NCBI GenBank assembly: GCA_964406945.1
Contig: CAYOTO010000013.1
Location: forward strand, 17,829-81,828
Direction: 5' to 3'
Origin: UBA2266 sp964406945
Lineage (GTDB): Bacteria > Planctomycetota > Phycisphaerae > Sedimentisphaerales > Anaerobacaceae
Length of the DNA: 64,000 bases
The position numbers and the translations under genes are program-made. Position 1 is the stretch's first letter; the number at the start of each line of letters is the position of its first letter. Positions 15,451-23,786 of the stretch are shown piece after piece. The notes below the pieces were generated by a model. That model was not told where the DNA came from and ran no database searches. It was given only the letters and a program-made list of their open reading frames with translations.

Positions 15451-16200
15451 ATGAGCAGAAGTTCGTTTGTTTTGATCTGTGCGATTTTCGTTGTCGCCGG
15501 GGCGTTTCTGCCCGCTTTCGCCGCGGACAAGAAAACTGTCGCTCTCGACAAGGATCCCGCTCTGGAAGGCTGGTGGAAGTTCGAGGAAACCAAGGGAAAG
15601 ATCGCCGCGGATTCCTCTAAACCCGGTCGCAATGGAAGTTTGTCGGGCGATCTGACTTTCGAGACCGCTTCGGTCGACGGCAAGAGAGGCAAAGCGATCA
15701 AACTCACGGCCGATCAGTACGTCGAGATTAAGGACTACAAGGGAGTAACCGGCACAAAGCCGCGATCGGTGGCCGCATGGTATAAGACCGAAAGGAATCG
15801 CGGCGATATCGCCCTGTGGGGAGCACGCGATTCCGGTAAGCAGTTTCGCTTCGGACATATAAGGGGTCGGCTCGGTGTAACACCTTTCGGCGGTTATTAC
15901 TACATGAAGGAATACACCAACGACAATAAGTGGCATCACATAGTCCTGGTAATCACCGAATCGGAACTGCCCAACCTGCACGACAATGTTCGTATCTATG
16001 TCGACGGCAAGCCCGCGGAAGTTGATGACATAGGGCTTCTGGACCTTCTGCCGATCGAGACCGCCAAAGAGCAGGATGTACGCCTGGGCACCGGTTACGA
16101 GGGATTGCTCGATGACGTGAGAATCTACAGCCGGGCCCTGACGCTTGATGAGGCAAAGACAATATACGAAGGCAAGAGCGACAAGCCAATGCAAGAATAG
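15451..16200 (+). CDS. Secreted LamG-like (concanavalin A-like lectin) domain protein
   Basis: 249 residues after an AGGAGGTACGAC site. MSRSSFVLICAIFVVAGAFL is a Sec signal, cleaved after AFA. The mature protein is essentially one LamG/jelly-roll domain: LEGWWKFEETKGKIAADSS, KAIKLTADQYVEIKDY, SVAAWYKTE, NKWHHIVLVI, IYVDGKPAEV and LDDVRIYSRALTLDEAKTIY. These domains bind carbohydrate or mediate protein interactions, and no catalytic module is attached. It stands between the isomerase/ceramidase-like fusion and a Tat aldo/keto reductase-like gene on the same strand. It probably captures glycans at the cell surface or in the periplasm. Confidence 0.82.
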   Translation: MSRSSFVLICAIFVVAGAFLPAFAADKKTVALDKDPALEGWWKFEETKGKIAADSSKPGRNGSLSGDLTFETASVDGKRGKAIKLTADQYVEIKDYKGVTGTKPRSVAAWYKTERNRGDIALWGARDSGKQFRFGHIRGRLGVTPFGGYYYMKEYTNDNKWHHIVLVITESELPNLHDNVRIYVDGKPAEVDDIGLLDLLPIETAKEQDVRLGTGYEGLLDDVRIYSRALTLDEAKTIYEGKSDKPMQE

Positions 16201-16291
16201 CAGATGTGCTGTCCTGAGAAAGAAAACCGTTTCAAAAACCGGTAAGCGACGGGAGAAATCGCCCGGTTGACGTTTTGAAAGGAGATGTTTT

Positions 16292-17308
16292 ATGAGCAAC
16301 AAGAGAATTAACAGACGCGATTTCATGCGCGACGGCGCTGTAGCAGCAGCCGGTATAGCTGCCGGTCTGACAATCGGCGTCGGTGGTGTTGTATCGGGCG
16401 CTGCTGCCAAAAGTGTCGACACCTCGAAGATACTTAACTACAACCCCAACATGGAATACCGCAGGCAGGGAAAAACCGATCTCATGGTCTCGGCCGTATG
16501 CCTCGGCGGGCACTCCCGCAGCGACCAGAAGGAGCGAACCGAGATCATAAGTCGCTGCATTGACGCCGGAATAAACTACATCGACGCCTGTACCGCCGGC
16601 GAAGTCAAAAGAGACTCCAAGGCCCTTAAAGGCCGTCGGGATAAGATGTATCTGGCTCTGTCGCACTGCGGTCACGAAGTTCGCAATGAAAACTACCGAA
16701 CTTCGAAAAAGCTGCTGGAGGTTCTCGACGGGCTGCTTAAAGAATCCAACCAGGAATACACCGACCTGTGGCGGATCACTTGTTACGAGCCGGGCGGCAG
16801 GCATACCTTCAACACGGCATGTGAAATAGTCGAGGCCCTCGAAAAGGCCAAGAAACAGGGCAAAGCGAGATTCATAGGGTTTTCCACGCATGACCGACGG
16901 TGGATTCAGTTCATGGTCGAGTACTTCCCCCAGATCGATTGCGTCTGCTTCCCGTTTACCACGATGAGCAGAAGGGCCCAGACCGACAGCGTGTTCGATG
17001 CCCTCAAAAAACAGGACGTCGGAGCTTTCGGCATAAAGCCCTTCGCCGCCGGGTCGCTGTTCACCGAATCCCGCGAAGAGAACTTCAAAAGAGCCAGACT
17101 GGCCCTGCGATATATCCTCGCCAGCAATACGGTGATTCCGATTCCGGGTCTTAACAGCGTCGATCAGGTCGACAACGCCGTCAAGGCCGTGAAGGAAAGG
17201 CGCCAGTTCGACATCAAGGAACAGGCTCATCTGGATGCAGCCGCTGAAGAGGCCTGGGCCAAACTGCCGCACAATTACCAGTGGCTCAAGAACTGGCAAT
17301 ATGTTTAA
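16292..17308 (+). CDS. Tat-exported aldo/keto reductase-like protein lacking most catalytic residues
   Basis: 338 residues after GAAAGGAGATG. The Tat signal is INRRDFMRDGAVAAAG. The fold is recognisable as aldo/keto reductase (EYRRQGKTDLMVSAVCLGGH, GINYIDACTAGE, ARFIGFSTHDRRW, VIPIPGLNSVDQVDNAV). However, the usual Tyr of the AxxYG motif is replaced (CTAGE), the ATK lysine region reads YLALSHCG, and the catalytic His position reads DLWRITCYE. Only the Asp of the tetrad is clearly kept. It therefore may not reduce carbonyls in the normal way; it could bind a cofactor or substrate or use a different mechanism. Contrast the intact cytoplasmic homologue at 4039-4962. Confidence 0.78.
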   Translation: MSNKRINRRDFMRDGAVAAAGIAAGLTIGVGGVVSGAAAKSVDTSKILNYNPNMEYRRQGKTDLMVSAVCLGGHSRSDQKERTEIISRCIDAGINYIDACTAGEVKRDSKALKGRRDKMYLALSHCGHEVRNENYRTSKKLLEVLDGLLKESNQEYTDLWRITCYEPGGRHTFNTACEIVEALEKAKKQGKARFIGFSTHDRRWIQFMVEYFPQIDCVCFPFTTMSRRAQTDSVFDALKKQDVGAFGIKPFAAGSLFTESREENFKRARLALRYILASNTVIPIPGLNSVDQVDNAVKAVKERRQFDIKEQAHLDAAAEEAWAKLPHNYQWLKNWQYV

Positions 17309-17324
17309 AGATCGTACAGGCGGC

Positions 17325-17346
17325 GACCGGCCCACAGCGGCCGGTC
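17325..17346 (+). terminator. 8-bp GC hairpin between the reductase-like gene and the cytochrome gene
   Basis: GACCGGCC and GGCCGGTC flank a 6-nt loop, 16 nt after the reductase-like stop. There is no T-tract, so it may be a transcript-stabilising or weak terminating structure. Confidence 0.35.
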
Positions 17347-17389
17347 CGGCCCGGTCGAAATATCCGAACCATCGAATAAGGGTTAACGA

Positions 17390-17953
17390 ATGAGGTACAC
17401 CGTCGTTGCACTCCTGCTTGCCGTGTTGGCTGTCGGAGTCATAAGTTGTGAAGAATCCCAAACGGCCGATGCGCCCGAAACCGAGTCAGAACAGACGAAA
17501 ATCACCGAAGCACCCGCTGAGGAAGAACCGCTTCTGCTCGAAGATGAGCCCCTGCTGCTGGAGGACGAGCCGCTGCTGTTGGATGACGCACCGGCCGAGC
17601 AGGACTTGTCGCATATGGCCGATAACAGCCGATGCCATGTCTGCCACATCAATTACAAGCAGGAGGACATCGCTGTAACGCACGCCAAAGCCGGCATCGG
17701 CTGCAAAGACTGCCACGGAGAAAGCGACGAACATATAGCCGACGAGTCGTGGGCCTCCGGAGGCAACGGCACGCCTCCAGACAGAATGTTCCCCATGGAC
17801 GAGATAAACCCCTTCTGCATGACCTGCCACCCGAAGGATAAAATCGATCAGCCCCAGCACAAGGCCGTTTTCGCCGAAGGCGACGACCGGAAGGTCTGCA
17901 CCGACTGCCACGGCAAACATCGCCTGCACACCCGCAAGTGTATATGGAAATAG
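17390..17953 (+). CDS. Tetrahaem c-type cytochrome lipoprotein
   Basis: 187 residues. MRYTVVALLLAVLAVGVISC is a lipoprotein signal with the lipobox Cys at 20. After an acidic linker containing three tandem seven-residue repeats (EEEPLLL, EDEPLLL, EDEPLLL), the C-terminal half has four CXXCH haem-binding motifs: CHVCH, CKDCH, CMTCH and CTDCH. Additional histidines could be axial ligands. The layout resembles small cytochrome c3/NapC-associated tetrahaem proteins that shuttle electrons in the periplasm of anaerobes. No redox partner enzyme is adjacent, so its partner is unknown. Assembly would need a Ccm/Ccs system elsewhere in the genome. Confidence 0.85.
   Translation: MRYTVVALLLAVLAVGVISCEESQTADAPETESEQTKITEAPAEEEPLLLEDEPLLLEDEPLLLDDAPAEQDLSHMADNSRCHVCHINYKQEDIAVTHAKAGIGCKDCHGESDEHIADESWASGGNGTPPDRMFPMDEINPFCMTCHPKDKIDQPQHKAVFAEGDDRKVCTDCHGKHRLHTRKCIWK
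17519..17581 (+). repeat. Three 21-bp in-frame tandem repeats (E-[ED]-EPLLL)
   Basis: Units at 17519-17539, 17540-17560 and 17561-17581 each encode seven residues. Codon choice differs between units (for example CTT CTG CTC against CTG CTG CTG), so this is not a very recent duplication; the protein sequence is kept while the DNA has drifted. Confidence 0.75.
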
Positions 17954-17960
17954 CCGCTTC

Positions 17961-18173
17961 GAGTTGCAGGCCCTGGCGCAACGGCCTATCAGCGAAGCTG
18001 TTGTTTTTCGCAACAACGAACCGGTCTTTAGCATGAAACCGGACCGGAAAGAAATCAAACACGTCTGGATCGATTCCGGTCCGCCCGAAACGGACAGGCT
18101 GTGGTAGTACGCGCGTATCCGCGCAACGGACGACGAACTCGCCTGGTCCAGCCCGATATGGTTTTTAGCCTGA
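17961..18173 (+). pseudogene. C-terminal remnant of a DUF3604/PHP-like metal-dependent protein, with internal stop
   Basis: One frame reads ISEAVVFRNNEPVFSMKP, HVWIDSGPPETDRLW, then a TAG at 18105, then YARIRATDDELAWSSPIWF and a TGA. The YxRxxxxDxxxAWSSPIW pattern is characteristic of the C-terminus of DUF3604/PHP-domain proteins, where a Tyr-Tyr normally stands at the TAG position. No start codon and no N-terminal domain are present; the frame begins right after the cytochrome gene. I read it as the tail of a lost gene that has acquired a nonsense mutation. It touches the 3' end of the convergent gene by nine nt. Confidence 0.55.
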
Positions 18174-20621
18174 GTAGTTACGCGTCAGAATCAGCAGCCA
18201 GTCATCCCCGCCTTTCGGCGGCGCGAGGTTCTTCCCGTCGTTCGTTTCGCCCGCGTCTTGACGCTGCGTAACATCCCGGCCGTTCACCCACCACACGTCG
18301 AATCTTCCGCCGCTTATCGCAACGTCAACCGTTCCGCGCGAAGGCAGATACACAAGGTACTTCGAGCCCGGCCTGGCCAGACAGAACCCGTTATCTACCA
18401 ACTCCTGGTGCGGCTCCATCTCATAGTACGGCAGCGTCTGGAAGTAATCCCACACCCGCCCAATGATTGCGTGCGCACGGTCATTCGCCTGCGACAGGTC
18501 CATGCTGCCGGAAAATCCGGATGAGCTGTTGCCGTCGTTATCGGCGAAGTTCAGCGACGCCGAAGACATCATCAACACCCACGCATTCTTCCTCAGATCG
18601 ACCATACTGTATTGCGGATGGTTCTTATTGCCGGTCCACAACGTTTCCTGGGCATACAGCGGTTTGCCCGGATATAGATTTCGCAGTAGCCCGCGGCTGA
18701 GCTTCTGCCGGTCGGTGGTTTTAGGCCCCTGCAGGGTTACGAAGCTGATGTAGCTATTCTTGGCGTATTCGTCGTCCCCGGTGCGATTGTGAACGGTAAG
18801 GGGATGATCGAACACGTCCGTCTCAGCGATCAACTTGCCCAGCCTGTCCAGATCGTCGCCCAGAAAAGACCTGCCTCGCAGCTTGGGCTCGGGCCCGGCG
18901 ATATTCAGCAGAATACTCCAGTAACAGCCGATCCTGGCCAGTGTGTATTCTATATACAGTTTCTGATCCGCCGCACTTCTCGGATAGTTTGAATCGCGCC
19001 CGAAGAAACCCGCAAACGGAAACACCATAATCCCCCGCTTGGCCAGATCATCCAGAATCGCTTCCATGTTTTTGTACTGATCCGGAACAGGCCTGCCGTC
19101 CCACAAGTTCGGCGTATGCCAACCTTTGCCGCGTCCTCCGGCTCGTCTGTTTAGGTAGTGGCTGCCGATTGAGAGCATGTTGTATCCGCGACTGCCGGCC
19201 CAATCGAGAAACCGCCTGCGGTCTTCGGGCTCAAAGTTCTCGGCAAAGAACCGGTCGCCAACGTGGAAACTCCTAACCATCAAAGGCCCGCCCGCCGCAT
19301 GCCCGAACCACCGTTCGTTGTTCGCGTATGCACGAACCATCCCGCCGATATCCGAGCCGACGCACCTGAACAACCCGTTTGCCCCCTCCTCACCATCGCT
19401 GAACTTTGCCTCGTATCTCCACAAGCCCACCATGTCCGGCATGAACCTGATCTTCCACCGATGCGCCCCGTCAAAAAAGCCCATGAATTCGACCTTGCTA
19501 CCGTTCGGCCGTGTGTAAGTAACATCCAGCCGAACGTCTCTGAACGGGTCCCGATACTCCCTGTAATTGGTGATTGTCGCCTCGAAACGCTCCCAGCGGC
19601 CCACTCGAACCGTCGCAGAGTCCTGTTCTTCGAGCGCAGGCGGGCTGTATGACCCATACTCATCCCGAAGCCATTCCAGCCACCAGCGAATTCCGGGGTC
19701 ATCCGTAGATCCGTCGCCGCCGGGCCTGTTATTCGGCCCAAAAGGAGGCACACACTGAAGCCAGGTCGAGGCCAGTATATATCCCATGCCGTTGTCTAGA
19801 TGTTGTTTCGCATCGGTCTTCTGCCGGGCTTTCATCTGGTCGTTGTACACCCCGATGTTGATGTAGTTGTAGTAATCCGGCTTCTTGCTGTACCTGCCCC
19901 AATACCCGCCCGGGGCGTTGCCGGGCGTTGCCTCGGAATCGATGTAAGGCTTGCCTTCGACCTTCTTGCTGTGATGGATCGCCAGGTCCGCCTCGGCGGG
20001 TGGCATGCCCCGGAAATTCGTCGCCAGCATGCAGTCCGGGTCCACCTTTTTGCCGGCAATAACCATTTTTCGGTTGTCGAACCCCTTGGCTCTAAGCGCC
20101 ATTCCCTCGTTGTCGACATCGACGAAAACATTTCGATAGTCATTCTGCTTGAGCCATCTTACCGTATTCGCAACCGCGGCATTTGCGTGCTTCTGAGTCC
20201 AGTGCTCCCACTTGCATCTCGAGTTGCTCCAGTACAGACAGCCCACGAGCACCACCATGCCCCTGCGGTCGGCAGCCTCGATAATCCGCCCCATCCGCCC
20301 GGCATACACCGGATCGAGCGACGCATCCGCGCGGTACCCCTTGATGTCGCCGAATCTGGACCCCATGAAGAAGACGCTGACCGTATTGACACCGTAAGAT
20401 GCAAATTCATCCAGGTTTCTTATCAGTTGCGCCGTCGCGGCCTCGCTCATCAACGCATTGCTGCATCTGAGACCCTTTACCAGAATCTCTTCGCCGTTGA
20501 GAAGCGTCCTTTCTCCCTCGACCGTAAACCTGTAAGAGCCGCCCCATACCGAACCGCTCAAAAACACCATTAGAACCACCGCTGCTGCAGAAACGCGCTG
20601 CTTCATGTTCATCCTTTTCAA
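18165..20621 (-). CDS. Multidomain glycoside hydrolase-like protein (GH5-like + DUF5060 + apiosidase-like)
   Basis: 818 residues with a Sec signal (MKQRVSAAAVVLMVFLSGSV). Residues about 30-325 look like a GH5/cellulase-type barrel (FTVEGERTLLNGEEILVKGL, NVFVDVDNEGMAL, KPYIDSEATPGNAPGG). Residues about 335-425 match the DUF5060 beta-sandwich (GRWERFEATITNYREYRDPF, DGAHRWKIRFMPDMVGLWRY). Residues about 430-700 resemble the DUF4038/GH140 apiosidase-like barrel (FLDWAGSRGYNMLSI, PLTVHNRTGD, LYAQETLW), and the C-terminus (LPYYEMEPHQELV, YLVYLPSRGTVDVAI) resembles the putative collagen-binding domain that usually follows it. Two barrel modules in one chain are unusual. It is probably periplasmic or extracellular and acts on branched plant or algal glycans; activity is not certain. 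Confidence 0.78.
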   Translation of the reverse strand: MKRMNMKQRVSAAAVVLMVFLSGSVWGGSYRFTVEGERTLLNGEEILVKGLRCSNALMSEAATAQLIRNLDEFASYGVNTVSVFFMGSRFGDIKGYRADASLDPVYAGRMGRIIEAADRRGMVVLVGCLYWSNSRCKWEHWTQKHANAAVANTVRWLKQNDYRNVFVDVDNEGMALRAKGFDNRKMVIAGKKVDPDCMLATNFRGMPPAEADLAIHHSKKVEGKPYIDSEATPGNAPGGYWGRYSKKPDYYNYINIGVYNDQMKARQKTDAKQHLDNGMGYILASTWLQCVPPFGPNNRPGGDGSTDDPGIRWWLEWLRDEYGSYSPPALEEQDSATVRVGRWERFEATITNYREYRDPFRDVRLDVTYTRPNGSKVEFMGFFDGAHRWKIRFMPDMVGLWRYEAKFSDGEEGANGLFRCVGSDIGGMVRAYANNERWFGHAAGGPLMVRSFHVGDRFFAENFEPEDRRRFLDWAGSRGYNMLSIGSHYLNRRAGGRGKGWHTPNLWDGRPVPDQYKNMEAILDDLAKRGIMVFPFAGFFGRDSNYPRSAADQKLYIEYTLARIGCYWSILLNIAGPEPKLRGRSFLGDDLDRLGKLIAETDVFDHPLTVHNRTGDDEYAKNSYISFVTLQGPKTTDRQKLSRGLLRNLYPGKPLYAQETLWTGNKNHPQYSMVDLRKNAWVLMMSSASLNFADNDGNSSSGFSGSMDLSQANDRAHAIIGRVWDYFQTLPYYEMEPHQELVDNGFCLARPGSKYLVYLPSRGTVDVAISGGRFDVWWVNGRDVTQRQDAGETNDGKNLAPPKGGDDWLLILTRNYSG

Positions 20622-20669
20622 CTAGACTGTGCCTGGCATCGACCCGCAACCGAGGACCACGACCCGCAA

Positions 20670-22244
20670 TCAGGGAGTTCGGGCTATCCGAAAGCCGAGC
20701 CCCTGCTCCCGCCGCTCCGGAAAATTGAAGTTGCGGTTCGAGCAGCGCGAGCGGCCCGGATTCAGTATCCACGAGCCGCCGCGAGTTACTTTGGAACTGC
20801 CCTGTTCCGGACCGCGCGGGTTGATCGCGATTGTGCTCTTATAGTATACCAGACTGTACCAGTCATTGCACCATTCGGCTGCGTTGCCCGCCATGCCGTA
20901 CAGGTCGAACCCGTTGCAGTGGTAGTAGCGCACCGGTGTTGTCCGCGGATAGCCGCCCGCTTCATAATCATCGCCGGATCCCCACCAGTTCGCTCTGGTT
21001 GGGTCCTCATCGTTTCCCCATGGATAGCGTTTATCCTCCAGGCCTCCCCGCGCGGCGTACTCCCATTCGGCTTCGGTCGGCAGCCGGTAACCGTCCGCCG
21101 TGAAATCGCACTCCCACGTCTTCTGATCGTAGCACGCTCTGAGGGCTTCTTTTTCGCTCAGCCAGTTGCAGTACGCCGCGGCCCCGTACCAGCTCACCTC
21201 CACCACAGGATGGTCGGCTTTCTGCTCGACGACGACGAATTTCCGGCCGCTCGGCGTGATTCTGGCCCACGCACTTCGGCCGCGAACATTGCAGTAAGGC
21301 TTGTCGTCTTCGGCCCCGTGCACGACGCCGTTTCTCACTTCGATCTTGCCAGCGAGTTTCATTCCGTTCAGGAATTCACAGTATTGGCGATTCGTTATTT
21401 CCGTAGCCGACATCAAAAAGGAATCGACCTGAACCACGTGAACCGGCTTCTCATCGGCGTCCCATGAATCGAAGTGATCGCCCATCTCGAAGGTGCCGCC
21501 TCTGACTGCAACCATCTTGTCGAACAGCGAATCAGCCCCTCTCAGGGTAGTCTGCTCGATAGGCATCCCGCCGATATCGCCCGTTAGATTCACATCCTTG
21601 ATCTCGGCCGAGTTGGCATCGAGTTTGATTGTGCCCTGCAACTTTATCGGCATGAAGACTTCTTTCGGTTCGTCTACGGCTGTTCCGGTCTGCTCGGGCG
21701 CAGCTGTCTTGTCAATATCGCTCGTCTCGACCCACGGCTCGTTCGAAGCCATCTGAGTTGCAGCATCAGCGTTCCCGGCGCTTTCGACGGTCACCTCGGA
21801 ACCATTCGCGTTGCCCTCAGCAGGTTCCTCCGGCTTTTGCGGCTCCAGTACTGTAAAAACCGTATCACTTACGGCGGATGCCTCCCGATCTCCGGATGCG
21901 CTGATGCGAAGCAGGCACAGTTCAGATCCCGAATCCGGAACATCCCATTCATAGAAACCTGTGTTGGCAACTGTCGAGACTTCGTGCCATGTTTGGCCGC
22001 TGTCGGGTGAGTACTCGATAACAACTTCGTCGATCAAACCTACGGTTCGCCAGACGATAGTGTATTTGCTGTCCGTCTCGATTTTTTCGCCGCCCGTGAG
22101 TCTCACAAGTGTAATTTGCGGGTCGCGATTGTCGATCGTAAAAACGCCGGAATCGCCGAAACCTTCGCTCGCGCACAGACTGCCGCAAACCCAGCTTGAG
22201 AACACAATCAATGCCAGTCCTGTTTTAGCTGCAATCGAATTCAT
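20670..22244 (-). CDS. Secreted SUMF1/FGE-like domain protein with N-terminal Ig-like domain
   Basis: 524 residues. MNSIAAKTGLALIVFSSWVC is a signal peptide. Residues about 40-135 look like a Kre9/Knh1-type Ig-like fold (YTIVWRTVGLIDEVVIEYSP, TWHEVSTVANTGFYEWDVP). A low-complexity acidic linker follows. From about 245 there is a full formylglycine-generating-enzyme/SUMF1 fold (GGTFEMGDHFDSWDADEKPVH, ATEITNRQYCEFLN, VVEVSWYGAAAYCNWLSE, YRLPTEAEWEYAARGG, GGSWILNPGRSRCSNRNF). The C-terminal Cys pair needed for formylglycine formation is not complete, so sulfatase maturation is unlikely. It is probably a binding or structural relative. A paralogue lies just upstream. Confidence 0.82.
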   Translation of the reverse strand: MNSIAAKTGLALIVFSSWVCGSLCASEGFGDSGVFTIDNRDPQITLVRLTGGEKIETDSKYTIVWRTVGLIDEVVIEYSPDSGQTWHEVSTVANTGFYEWDVPDSGSELCLLRISASGDREASAVSDTVFTVLEPQKPEEPAEGNANGSEVTVESAGNADAATQMASNEPWVETSDIDKTAAPEQTGTAVDEPKEVFMPIKLQGTIKLDANSAEIKDVNLTGDIGGMPIEQTTLRGADSLFDKMVAVRGGTFEMGDHFDSWDADEKPVHVVQVDSFLMSATEITNRQYCEFLNGMKLAGKIEVRNGVVHGAEDDKPYCNVRGRSAWARITPSGRKFVVVEQKADHPVVEVSWYGAAAYCNWLSEKEALRACYDQKTWECDFTADGYRLPTEAEWEYAARGGLEDKRYPWGNDEDPTRANWWGSGDDYEAGGYPRTTPVRYYHCNGFDLYGMAGNAAEWCNDWYSLVYYKSTIAINPRGPEQGSSKVTRGGSWILNPGRSRCSNRNFNFPERREQGLGFRIARTP

Positions 22245-22293
22245 ATCTTCTTGCCCCCCGAAAGCGTAATCTGACGCAGTTTTGTTCTATCGC

Positions 22294-23535
22294 CTACTGG
22301 TCTCCAACCACGAGCCTCTGGTACATCCGCTCCGTACGAACCACCCGAAATCCCACATTGCTGGCCCTTACGTGCGGGTCAAACTGCCTGCGGGTCGACA
22401 CCCTGCAATGCATTGGAAAGAACTTCCAGCAGCCTCCGCGAACCACTCGGCCCGTGCCGGATTCCGGCCCACGCGGATTGTCATTTTCGCTCAGACTGTA
22501 GTATACGGCGCTGTATCGGTCATTGCACCACTCCCACACATTGCCCGCGATGTCGTACAGTCCATACCCGTTTGCCGCGTAGCTGCCTACAGGCGTAGTG
22601 CACGGGTACGGTCCCGGCTCGTATTTGTCGCCCGAGCCGAACCAGTTGGCCCTGGACTTGTCCGCCGCGTCGCCCCAGGGATATTTCGCATACTCGATGC
22701 CGCCCCGCGCCGCATATTCCCACTCAGCCTCCGTAGGCAGCCTGTACCCGTCAGCCGTAAAATCACACCGCCAGGTGTTTGGATCGTAGCAGGGCGTCAA
22801 TTCATGCATCTCGCTGAGCCAGTTGCAGTAAGCCGCCGCCCCGTACCAGCTCACGCCCACGACCGGATGAGCCTGCAAACCGGCAAGCACTGTAAATTTC
22901 TCCATGTCAAAATATATCCGGCTCTCCAGGTCCTTCGTGCGCGTGTTGCAGTAGGGCAGATTGCCGTCCTGCGAATAGACCACGCCGCCGCGCACCTGTA
23001 TTGCACCGGCCGACATCGCCGAATTAAGGAACTCGCAGTAGCGCCCGTTCGTCGCTTCGGTCGCCGAGATATGAAACGGACCGACGCTCACCTGATGCAC
23101 GGGCCGCTCGTCCGCATCGCCGGCCTCGGTGTGGTCGCCCATTTCAAACCGGCCCGAATCGATCAGTACGCTCTTGTGCCACAAAGGCTCGTATCCGTCG
23201 TCGGCGAGCACGCGGATCCGGTAATTGCTCCCGTAAGCCGTGGGCAGATCTTTTTCACAGTCCCAGACGATGTGTCTGCTTCCCGGCTGGACACCGGCGC
23301 CGATGTCTCCCGAAAAAGCCGAGGCCTCTACGGTCCAGCTTGCGCCGGCGTCGTTGCTGACCAGGACCGAAATTTCGCATGCGTCTTTATCCGCATCCTC
23401 GAGGTCATAGTAGATGTCGATCTTATTCGTGCCGTCAAGTCGCTGACTGACCCTCACGTCTGTTACTACAGGAGATGTGTTGGCCGGCGCAGCGCACGAA
23501 CTCAGCGCCGCCGCCAGAAAGATGAGCCGCTTCAT
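22294..23535 (-). CDS. SUMF1/FGE-like domain lipoprotein
   Basis: 413 residues. The ATG at 23535 has GGGAGGTACTGCA before it and gives a lipoprotein signal (MKRLIFLAAALSSC), so I prefer it over the in-frame start five codons upstream. An Ig-like segment (VRVSQRLDGTNKIDIYYDLE, VSNDAGASWTVEASAFSGD) precedes the SUMF1 fold (GRFEMGDHTEAGDADERPVH, ATEATNGRYCEFLN, VVGVSWYGAAAYCNWLSE, YRLPTEAEWEYAARGG, GGCWKFFPMHCRVSTRR). The Cys spacing differs from the catalytic pair of true formylglycine-generating enzymes. It is clearly a paralogue of the downstream gene and probably in one transcript with it. Confidence 0.82.
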   Translation of the reverse strand: MKRLIFLAAALSSCAAPANTSPVVTDVRVSQRLDGTNKIDIYYDLEDADKDACEISVLVSNDAGASWTVEASAFSGDIGAGVQPGSRHIVWDCEKDLPTAYGSNYRIRVLADDGYEPLWHKSVLIDSGRFEMGDHTEAGDADERPVHQVSVGPFHISATEATNGRYCEFLNSAMSAGAIQVRGGVVYSQDGNLPYCNTRTKDLESRIYFDMEKFTVLAGLQAHPVVGVSWYGAAAYCNWLSEMHELTPCYDPNTWRCDFTADGYRLPTEAEWEYAARGGIEYAKYPWGDAADKSRANWFGSGDKYEPGPYPCTTPVGSYAANGYGLYDIAGNVWEWCNDRYSAVYYSLSENDNPRGPESGTGRVVRGGCWKFFPMHCRVSTRRQFDPHVRASNVGFRVVRTERMYQRLVVGDQ

Positions 23536-23786
23536 TGCAGTACCTCCCAAAACGTATCCTTACATTGCAAAGGAACAACCGCTCCGCTTTTAGAATCCTT
23601 TCAATCTTCGCCCGTCGGCACGATTTGCCAAAGAAACACTGTTACACCCCATTTACACAATTTATAGCACCATCGGGCCGCCACTGCAAGGGCCGGGCCG
23701 TAAACCGCATAAAAAACCTTTAGTTGCGACCCGGGCTCCGCTAAAATGAACCGAAAACAGCGATAATACACTTCCGGAACACCGGC

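Noticed and set aside
18105..18107. TAG as a recoded codon (e.g. pyrrolysine)
   Set aside because: TAG is used as a normal stop in this window (heparinase gene, btwn 150 and 152), and the frame has no start or N-terminal domain, so it is a remnant.
22282..23667. Open frame of 461 codons on the plus strand
   Set aside because: Antisense to the SUMF1 lipoprotein gene; Arg/Val/His-rich with no domain.
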